DNA of 7,666 nt from Lachnospiraceae bacterium (GTDB lineage: Bacteria > Bacillota > Clostridia > Lachnospirales > Lachnospiraceae): assembly GCA_900772675.1 (NCBI GenBank), contig CAAGRM010000188.1:1-7666 (forward strand), given 5' to 3'. Under the pieces are notes generated by a model. The model was not told the DNA's origin, ran no database searches, and saw only the letters and a list, made by a program, of their open reading frames with translations. Of this stretch, positions 1 to 5,051 are shown piece by piece; the stretch's first letter is position 1; the number at the start of each line of letters is the position of its first letter. The translations under genes and the position numbers were made by a program.

Positions 1-194
1 AGCGGGCATACAAAGCCGTAGTTTGTCGCATCCTTCACGCCATCCCATTTGGACGGAACCGGCATCTGGAAACGGTCTGCGTATGCATACGGAATTCCTT
101 TGTAAATGTAAACACCATCATAAAAATAACCTTTTAAATCGCCGGATGTGGTATGCAGCACCGGCACGCCATCGTAATCAAATATTTTCCCCAT
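1..194 (-). CDS. Type-B carboxylesterase, N-terminal fragment (cut by window edge)
   Basis: The first 64 codons of a gene that runs off the left edge. The N-terminus has the type-B carboxylesterase (COesterase, alpha/beta-hydrolase) layout: T-T-S-G-D-L-K-G at about residues 15-22, the family block G-I-P-Y-A at about 34-38, R-F soon after, then W-D-G-V-K-D-A-T-N-Y-G near residues 49-59. There is no signal peptide, so a cytoplasmic enzyme is likely. The family hydrolyses carboxylic esters with a Ser-Glu/Asp-His triad, but those residues lie outside the window. The ATG at 194 is supported by AGAGGT (203-208) 8 bases upstream. The gene follows the AraC/GH39 regulator after 165 bases and has its own promoter (241-269), which resembles that of the symporter. 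Substrate is unknown; an acylated glycoside or sugar ester would fit the context, but that is inference. Confidence 0.85.
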   Translation of the reverse strand, partial: MGKIFDYDGVPVLHTTSGDLKGYFYDGVYIYKGIPYAYADRFQMPVPSKWDGVKDATNYGFVCP

Positions 195-240
195 TTTGAA
201 ATACCTCTTTTCTGTAGAATTTAGCATTTATGTTGTTTTC

Positions 241-269
241 AGTATAAACAATATTTTCGTCCTTTTCTA
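241..269 (-). promoter_or_regulatory. Promoter of the carboxylesterase gene
   Basis: On the minus strand, TAGAAA (264-269) and TATACT (241-246) are separated by exactly 17 bases and would give a leader of about 40 bases before the ATG at 194. The flanks GAGTAG on the upstream side (267-272) and TGAAAACA on the downstream side (234-241) match the symporter promoter at 4448-4488 closely. The repeated arrangement is better support than the fit to the sigma-A consensus alone. Confidence 0.65.
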
Positions 270-359
270 CTCGAATTGCCGCAAGATCTTCTTATATTGT
301 TGCTTTTTTTCCACTCTTTCTCTGTATTCTCCCACCGTGAGTGCAATTTTTTGAAGATT

Positions 360-2858
360 TTACAGAATCTGCTCCACCTCAATCAGCGCCGTCTCGTGCG
401 GCTCCAGGCGTTCCTGCACCGTGAGGCTGCCTTCCGGGTCGGTTTCCTGCTCCCAGACACGGTATTCCGGGTCCGCACTGTGGCACAGCATCGCGCGCTC
501 CATCCGGTTCATCCGCTCCGGAGCTCCCATCCGCACCCACGCATCGTAGCTGCTGCCGTGCTCTTTCGTCACTTTATACAGCCGCAGGCAATATTTTCCC
601 GGTTCCAGTCCGGTCAGCTTCACTGAAAAGGTCCGGATTTCCCCCATATTGAATACGCGGTAACGGTCCGTGCGGGAAATATTCACGGCATGGCGGTAGC
701 GGTACAGCATATCGTAGTGAACATAGTTGTACAGGTAAATCTGGCTTTGGTTTTTCTCCGGCTCCGTGCTGATAAAATAGCCGTCCCCACGCTTCACCAG
801 ACGAGATCCCATTCTGCCGAGCAGCCGCAGCGCAGTGCAGACCGCCTTTGGAATGCCGTTCATCGTGAACAGCCCAAAACCTCCATGATACGTTTCCCGC
901 GCCGGAAATATTTCATCCAGACGGTCATTGACCGAAAAATACGCAATTCCCTGCAGCGCTTCTTCATTTTCCAGAAAATTTTTAAACAGCCATGCCGCTT
1001 TATAACAGGTATCGTTGCACAGATCCCTCTGCCAGATGTTGCTGCTGCACTCATCCACCAGAACCGGCAGTGCACCAAGCCCAGCCTTCTGCAGCAGACC
1101 TTTTACCTTCTCCCCGCGGTTCCGCAGAAAATCCGGGTCGCGGCTCACAATCATATTGGCGCTCTCGTTGTTCTGGATCAGATTCATTTTCTCCTCTTCC
1201 TCTCCATAGAGCACCGTGCCAAACGAGCGGAATGCAAAAATTTCCGGCACGCATTCCTTTTCCTTCATAGTTTCGATAAAGGCTTTGAGATGTTCCTCCG
1301 GTCCAAGGCCAAAAGAAAGACATGTTACAAGATCCGGGCTCACACGTTTCATCTCATCATACGACGCTTTCCACGTTTCAAAGAACGCATCTCCTTCATC
1401 ACTCATGATCGCGTCTCCGCTGATCCACGGGTTGAAAATCCAGCGCCGCATCTGGTTGATTCCATACCGCTCCTTTAGATGTTCCATCAGGTTTTTAATC
1501 AGCATGCGCCACTCAGCCAGATCCCGCGGAAGGCTGCTTAGCGCCGGACGCAACGTTCTTCCCGGGTCTGTTTTTGCCAGCAGCAACGGCATATGGCCGA
1601 ATTCCAGCAACGGCTTCGCTCCCGTGGAAAGGATGAAATCGATCACCTCATCAATATAGTTCCAGCAGGACTGAATCTCGCCCCACATATTCCGTCGAAG
1701 TACGCACATATCATCATCAAGAATTCCTTTTACGCGGATCAGCTCATAGCCAAGCTCCTGCACCAGCTGTTCCAGCTCATCCTGCACCTCACGGTTCAGC
1801 ACACTTGCCGCATAGCCAGCATTGATCACGCGCTTCCAGTGGCCTGCCACTCTTGGTTTCCGTCCGTTTACTGCCACTGTCACGGAAACGGCACTCTCAT
1901 TTGTCGTCTCAATCCCCTGCTCCGTGACCGCTGCATACTGCAGGAGACTCTGGAAAATATCATGGTCTCCCGCCGCCTCTTCCCGCTCTTTTCCTTTCTT
2001 TTCACTCTGCTCTGCCGTATGTTTCATCTGCTTCCGGTATTCGCTCGGTGTCATACCGCGGTATTTGCGGAATGCGCGGATCATCGCCGTCTCGTTGACA
2101 AATCCATTACGATAGGAAATCTCCGTCAGCGTTGCGCCGCTGTGCATTTCCTGTACGGCATGCGCCAGGCGCACCTGAGTCACGTACTCCAGGAATGATA
2201 CACCGAAATACCGCGGAAAGCTCCGCGAAATATAGGCACGGCTCAGATAAAGATGATCCGCCAGATCCTCCAACGTAATCTCTTCCCGGTAATGCTGCAG
2301 AATGTAGTCCGATGCCCGCTGAAGGCGTTCCCGTCCACTCCGGCCCTGTTCCACCTTTTTCTCGGATGTAAAGTAAGAAAGCAGATCCTCCAGAAGCGCC
2401 GTCACACGGCTTTTCATATAGACCGGTTGTTCCTCATTATTTTTGTACATCTCAAGAAAGATCCGTGCCATATCACGCCGGATCAGGTCAAATTTTTCCT
2501 GCTGATTTTCCATATAAAAAAACGACTGACATTTGACCTCACATTTCAACAGCTTAATGTGAAATGCAGCAATTGTCTCCGCTGAAATGCAGAGCGACAG
2601 GGCCAGTCCGTCTTCGTCCAGATCCAGATCACAGATCTGAAACCGGTTGATCGCAAAGACAGATCCCACCGGGAGATTGTGAACTTCCCCGTCCTCGTAG
2701 CTGACTCTTCCACTCCCACGAAGCAGAAATAAAAGTTCAAAATCCGGATTCCACAGTTCCCGTTTCTTCTCCGGCCGGAGTAGCCGAAAACGGAATCCCG
2801 GCATTTCCTGTTTTGTTCCTTTCAGCATCATGTCTTCGTCTCTGTTGTCTCTTTCCAT
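360..2858 (-). CDS. AraC-family regulator fused to a GH39-like sensor domain
   Basis: An 832-residue cytoplasmic transcription factor. Residues about 35-100 form an AraC-type cupin (F-E-L-L-F-L-L-R-G-S-G, then G-S-V-F-A-I-N). The AraC DNA-binding domain spans about 180-278, with helix-turn-helix one at 194-226 (T-L-E-D-L-A-D-H-L-Y-L-S) and two at 241-278, ending G-M-T-P-S-E-Y-R. A charged linker (about 279-300) leads to a GH39/beta-xylosidase-like barrel (about 305-690) and a C-terminal beta domain (about 700-832). In GH39 the acid/base sits in W-x-F-E-x-W-N-E-P; here W473-I-F-N-P-W-I-S480-G replaces it, so the Glu appears to be Ser480. The likely nucleophile is kept in V-D-E603-C-S-S. A sugar sensor is therefore more likely than an active enzyme (inference). 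ATG 2858 is preferred over the longer frame from 2915 because GAGG (2865-2868) lies 6 bases upstream. It sits between the symporter and the carboxylesterase and probably controls both. Confidence 0.9.
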   Translation of the reverse strand: MERDNRDEDMMLKGTKQEMPGFRFRLLRPEKKRELWNPDFELLFLLRGSGRVSYEDGEVHNLPVGSVFAINRFQICDLDLDEDGLALSLCISAETIAAFHIKLLKCEVKCQSFFYMENQQEKFDLIRRDMARIFLEMYKNNEEQPVYMKSRVTALLEDLLSYFTSEKKVEQGRSGRERLQRASDYILQHYREEITLEDLADHLYLSRAYISRSFPRYFGVSFLEYVTQVRLAHAVQEMHSGATLTEISYRNGFVNETAMIRAFRKYRGMTPSEYRKQMKHTAEQSEKKGKEREEAAGDHDIFQSLLQYAAVTEQGIETTNESAVSVTVAVNGRKPRVAGHWKRVINAGYAASVLNREVQDELEQLVQELGYELIRVKGILDDDMCVLRRNMWGEIQSCWNYIDEVIDFILSTGAKPLLEFGHMPLLLAKTDPGRTLRPALSSLPRDLAEWRMLIKNLMEHLKERYGINQMRRWIFNPWISGDAIMSDEGDAFFETWKASYDEMKRVSPDLVTCLSFGLGPEEHLKAFIETMKEKECVPEIFAFRSFGTVLYGEEEEKMNLIQNNESANMIVSRDPDFLRNRGEKVKGLLQKAGLGALPVLVDECSSNIWQRDLCNDTCYKAAWLFKNFLENEEALQGIAYFSVNDRLDEIFPARETYHGGFGLFTMNGIPKAVCTALRLLGRMGSRLVKRGDGYFISTEPEKNQSQIYLYNYVHYDMLYRYRHAVNISRTDRYRVFNMGEIRTFSVKLTGLEPGKYCLRLYKVTKEHGSSYDAWVRMGAPERMNRMERAMLCHSADPEYRVWEQETDPEGSLTVQERLEPHETALIEVEQIL

Positions 2859-2864
2859 TCCACA

Positions 2865-2868
2865 CCTC
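2865..2868 (-). promoter_or_regulatory. Ribosome binding site that fixes the regulator start
   Basis: GAGG on the minus strand, 6 bases from ATG 2858. The open frame extends 19 codons further to an ATG at 2915, but that part overlaps the symporter terminator and the regulator's own promoter, so the shorter start is favoured. Confidence 0.7.
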
Positions 2869-2889
2869 ATGATAGATTTTTTTTGTTGT

Positions 2890-2898
2890 ATTGTACCA
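2890..2898 (-). promoter_or_regulatory. Extended -10 promoter of the AraC/GH39 regulator
   Basis: The minus strand reads TGGTACAAT: a TGn extension followed by TACAAT, one mismatch from TATAAT. No good -35 is seen at 16-18 bases upstream, as expected for an extended -10 promoter. It would give a leader of about 25 bases before ATG 2858. The element starts one base after the T-tract of the symporter terminator, so the -35 region falls inside the terminator stem. Confidence 0.55.
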
Positions 2899-2899
2899 C

Positions 2900-2940
2900 A
2901 AAAAAGGTCCCGCAAAAAGATCTTCTCCTTTTGTGGGACC
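2900..2940 (-). terminator. Rho-independent terminator of the symporter gene
   Basis: A 12-bp stem pairs 2906-2917 (GGTCCCGCAAAA, plus strand) with 2929-2940 (TTTTGTGGGACC), with one G-T wobble and an 11-base loop. In the minus direction the stem ends in GGGACC followed by six T residues (2905-2900). It lies 18 bases after the symporter stop codon. Confidence 0.93.
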
Positions 2941-2949
2941 GATTTTTCG

Positions 2950-2963
2950 GTTTTTGTTTTAGT
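2950..2963 (-). repeat. 14-base tail shared by symporter and alpha-glucosidase gene ends (copy 1)
   Basis: The minus strand reads ACTAAAACAAAAAC, covering the last bases of the symporter gene and its stop codon. The same 14 bases occur at 5030-5043, just after the alpha-glucosidase gene. In both places a terminator hairpin follows and then an AraC/GH39 gene or remnant. The sequence is of low complexity, so chance cannot be excluded on this match alone. Confidence 0.6.
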
Positions 2964-4353
2964 GTTTTCCTTTTACTGCCTCTCTTGCCTTCAGGTCTTC
3001 CATTACCTGCGGATAAATTTTGTCAAGTTTATAAAATACATAGAAGAGAATCATAATTGCATAGAACGGAATCGGAACCCACAGATACAGGGCTTTGATT
3101 GCAGAAAGTGCACTTGCGGTCTGGGTTGCGGCAAGTCCGTTATAACCAGCTGCGGAGATGACCCACAAAGCAACGGCACTTGCGAAGCCACTTCCTACTT
3201 TTGCACCGAAGGTTGTGGTGGAATACAGCATACCTTCGACACGTGTTCCATTTTTCCACTCGCCGTACTCAATCGTATCGGCTACCATTGCGAAGATGGT
3301 TCCGGTCAGGGTTGCTGAGCCGACACCTTTGATCAGCGAGCATACCAGAAGCCAGGTAGCATTGGTCGGATTGATAACCATCAGGAGCTGGCCGACAAGG
3401 CTGAAGAAAGTTCCGACAAGGGCTACATTTCGTTTTCCGTATTTCAGACTGAGCGGTACACAGAACGGCATCAGAACCAGAACCGGAATGATAGAAACAG
3501 ATGAGATAAATCCTGCCATGTTCTCATTCATCAGAATATATTTTGCATAGTAAGTTCCAACCGCACCGCTGGCGCCCATGCCAAGGCACATAGTAATCCA
3601 GATGCCGCAGAGCAGCAGCCACTGGCTGTTTTTGAAGATCAATTTCAGAGACTGTACAAAGTTGACATCTTCTTTCTGCTCGGAAGATACGGTAACACGC
3701 TCTTTGGTGTTTTTGAAACATACTAAGAACAAAATTGCTGCGATGACTGCATAAATCGCAGATACGATGATCCAGCTCTTCTGGTTGCTGCTTCCACCCA
3801 TTTTATTTACCAGCGGAAGGGTAGATGCATTGATGATAAGGGAACCAACCTGTGCCATAAACATTCGGAATACGTTGATGACGGTTCTCTGTCCCTGATC
3901 ACGGCTCATTAAGGATGTCAGTGCGCCGTAAGGAATGTTGATCATCGTGTAAAGGAATGTGGTAACGAGGTTATACGTAATTGTTACGTAAACATACTTT
4001 CCAACGGTTCCGGTATTCGGAACGAGGAATACAAGTACACATGCTACTGCAATCGGTATTGCCAGCCATAACAGCCATGGTCTTGCCTTTCCATATTTCG
4101 TTTTGACGCGGTCCATGACATATCCCATGAGCATGTCGGTGACACCGTCTGCAAAACGGGAAAACATCATGATGCTTCCGATGATTGCTGCATTTAATCC
4201 CAGTGCATCGGTGTAGAAATACGCTACAAATGTGGATGTCAGCACGAGAATCAGGTTACTGGCCAGATCTCCGCATCCGTAGCTGACCTTCTCTTTCGTG
4301 CTGATCTTTTCGGTAAGGCTCTGCTTTGCCGAAGCTTGTTCTTTTGCTGCCAT
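2959..4353 (-). CDS. GPH-family (MelB/XynP-type) sugar:cation symporter
   Basis: A 464-residue integral membrane protein of the glycoside-pentoside-hexuronide family (MFS_2), with about 12 hydrophobic segments between residues 30 and 440 and a short hydrophilic N-terminus. Family marks include E-K-V-S-Y-G-C-G-D-L-A-S-N (21-33), D69-x3-D73 within a D-G-V-T-D-M-L-M-G block, matching the MelB cation-site aspartates D55 and D59, the loop D-R-V-K-T-K-Y-G-K-A-R-P-W (81-93), and A-D-T-I-E-Y-G-E-W-K-N-G-T-R-V-E-G (358-374). The family couples uptake of glycosides or oligosaccharides to Na+ or H+; the substrate cannot be read from sequence. ATG 4353 is chosen because GGAGG (4362-4366) lies 8 bases upstream; the ATG at 4368 overlaps that site. 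The gene appears to be a single transcription unit, with its own promoter (4457-4485) and terminator (2900-2940), upstream of the AraC/GH39 regulator. Confidence 0.95.
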   Translation of the reverse strand: MAAKEQASAKQSLTEKISTKEKVSYGCGDLASNLILVLTSTFVAYFYTDALGLNAAIIGSIMMFSRFADGVTDMLMGYVMDRVKTKYGKARPWLLWLAIPIAVACVLVFLVPNTGTVGKYVYVTITYNLVTTFLYTMINIPYGALTSLMSRDQGQRTVINVFRMFMAQVGSLIINASTLPLVNKMGGSSNQKSWIIVSAIYAVIAAILFLVCFKNTKERVTVSSEQKEDVNFVQSLKLIFKNSQWLLLCGIWITMCLGMGASGAVGTYYAKYILMNENMAGFISSVSIIPVLVLMPFCVPLSLKYGKRNVALVGTFFSLVGQLLMVINPTNATWLLVCSLIKGVGSATLTGTIFAMVADTIEYGEWKNGTRVEGMLYSTTTFGAKVGSGFASAVALWVISAAGYNGLAATQTASALSAIKALYLWVPIPFYAIMILFYVFYKLDKIYPQVMEDLKAREAVKGKH

Positions 4354-4361
4354 TGCTTTTT

Positions 4362-4366
4362 CCTCC
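4362..4366 (-). promoter_or_regulatory. Ribosome binding site that fixes the symporter start
   Basis: GGAGG on the minus strand, 8 bases from ATG 4353. The alternative ATG at 4368 shares bases with this site and has no comparable site of its own. Confidence 0.8.
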
Positions 4367-4418
4367 ATACATTTTTGAGGCTGCGGATGAATCTCCTTCT
4401 CTCTTCCGCCCTCTTTGT

Positions 4419-4441
4419 GGCCGTACCATGCGCCTACGACC
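4419..4441 (-). promoter_or_regulatory. Hairpin in the symporter mRNA leader
   Basis: In the minus-strand transcript GGUCGUA pairs with UACGGCC (one G-U pair) around a 9-base loop. It begins about 10 bases after the predicted transcription start. No T-tract follows, so it is not a terminator. It could stabilise the 5' end or be a regulatory structure; the sequence alone does not decide. Confidence 0.45.
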
Positions 4442-4456
4442 TTTGTTCTGTTTCTC

Positions 4457-4485
4457 AGTATAAGGATTTTTTTGGCAATTTTCTA
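4457..4485 (-). promoter_or_regulatory. Promoter of the symporter gene
   Basis: The minus strand has TAGAAA (4480-4485), 17 bases, then TATACT (4457-4462), with a predicted leader of about 97 bases. GAGTAGAAAA on the upstream side and TATACTGAGAAACA on the downstream side repeat the carboxylesterase promoter at 234-272 with the same spacing. The rest of the 4354-4562 interval holds the leader hairpin and A/T-rich DNA with no gene. Confidence 0.7.
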
Positions 4486-4562
4486 CTCACTTTCCACACG
4501 CTGTTTCTCATTTTCTTGTCTTTTTCTGTTTTATTATTATGTTTTCATATTTTTTAGTGCAA

Positions 4563-4888
4563 TTATCGATGATGATTCAGGCAAATTATCTCTATACATG
4601 CAACCTCATGTACCTTCAAATGTTCCTGAACAGAAAGAACCTGTTCCTCTCCCACCGTTTCCCGCCAGACACGGTACTCTGGATCTGCACTGTGACATAT
4701 CATTTTCTTCTCTTCCAATGTCATTGCCTCCGGCGCACCCATTGCCGCCCAGCAGTCATATGGGCTGCCCTGTTCGCGCGTAATCTTGTAGCACTGGATA
4801 CGGTATTCTCCCCTTGGTATAAACCTCTATATACCGGTCCATCCCGCAGTTCTCCTTTCATATCTCTCCGCAGCACGCACATATCGTT
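4563..4888 (-). pseudogene. Decayed AraC/GH39 regulator remnant, paralogue of the intact one
   Basis: Minus-strand codons from 4826 down to the TAA at 4563-4565 encode 87 residues that match the C-terminus of the intact regulator without gaps; I count about 41 of 75 identical positions. Shared blocks include M-G-A-P-E, C-H-S-A-D-P-E-Y-R-V-W and V-Q-E-x-L. A TAG stop (4827-4829) closes this frame upstream. In another frame, 4847-4888 encodes N-D-M-C-V-L-R-R-D-M-K-G-E-L, matching D-D-M-C-V-L-R-R-N-M-W-G-E-I at residues 382-395 of the intact protein. The simplest reading is a gene that lost its DNA-binding half plus about 350 residues of the barrel, and then shifted frame. A 66-codon frame (4721-4921) starts at an ATG upstream of the internal piece, but reads the C-terminal part in the wrong frame, so no functional product is expected. 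The C-terminal match is strong; the internal match is short and less certain. Confidence 0.85.
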
Positions 4889-4933
4889 TTTCCATGCTCT
4901 TTTCCTTTTGCTCTCCCACATCTTTTAATTCTA

Positions 4934-4961
4934 TTTTTACGTTTCCCAGGGAGTATGTCAA
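4934..4961 (-). promoter_or_regulatory. Possible relic promoter of the decayed regulator
   Basis: The minus strand has a perfect TTGACA (4956-4961), 16 bases, then TAAAAA (4934-4939). It lies between the alpha-glucosidase terminator and the regulator remnant, where a promoter of the ancestral gene would be expected. The -10 is weak and only a pseudogene follows. Apart from this, 4889-4987 shows nothing recognisable. Confidence 0.3.
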
Positions 4962-4987
4962 GGGAAGATTTTAATTCTCTATCTGCG

Positions 4988-5035
4988 AAAAACTGCGTTT
5001 CCACAAAGCATATGCCCCGCAGAACCGCAGTTTTT
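4988..5035 (-). terminator. Rho-independent terminator of the alpha-glucosidase gene
   Basis: A perfect 10-bp inverted repeat pairs 4988-4997 (AAAAACTGCG, plus strand) with 5026-5035 (CGCAGTTTTT). In the minus direction the CTGCG/CGCAG stem ends in five T residues. The 28-base loop contains the palindrome GCATATGC. It begins 16 bases after the stop codon of the alpha-glucosidase. Confidence 0.85.
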
Positions 5036-5043
5036 GTTTTAGT
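5030..5043 (-). repeat. 14-base tail shared with the symporter gene end (copy 2)
   Basis: The minus strand reads ACTAAAACAAAAAC, identical to 2950-2963. Here it runs into the 5' arm of the alpha-glucosidase terminator, and the decayed AraC/GH39 remnant follows. Confidence 0.6.
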
Positions 5044-5051
5044 TTTTGCAA

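Noticed and set aside
310..355. Terminator after the AraC/GH39 regulator (CACTC/GAGTG)
   Set aside because: The stem is only 5 bp around a long loop with no proper T-tract in the minus direction, so it was not called. The regulator may read through into the carboxylesterase.
690..2198. Long plus-strand open frames at 690-1478 and 1593-2198
   Set aside because: Both are antisense to the AraC/GH39 regulator, show no recognisable domain and have no ribosome binding site in a fitting place.
2859..2915. Start of the AraC/GH39 regulator at 2915 or at the ATG at 2870
   Set aside because: The extra residues (M-R-D-L-F-C...) fall in the symporter terminator and the regulator's own promoter. The GAGG site fits only ATG 2858.
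4354..4368. Start of the symporter at ATG 4368
   Set aside because: That ATG overlaps the GGAGG site that serves ATG 4353 and has no ribosome binding site of its own.
4721..4921. A 66-codon minus-strand frame as a genuine small gene
   Set aside because: Only about 14 residues match the regulator, and the rest reads the C-terminal remnant in the wrong frame. It is treated as part of the pseudogene.
4336..4928. Plus-strand open frames between symporter and alpha-glucosidase
   Set aside because: They overlap the symporter promoter and the minus-strand regulator remnant. The translations are Phe/Ser/Pro-rich low-complexity sequence, and minus-strand homology explains the region.
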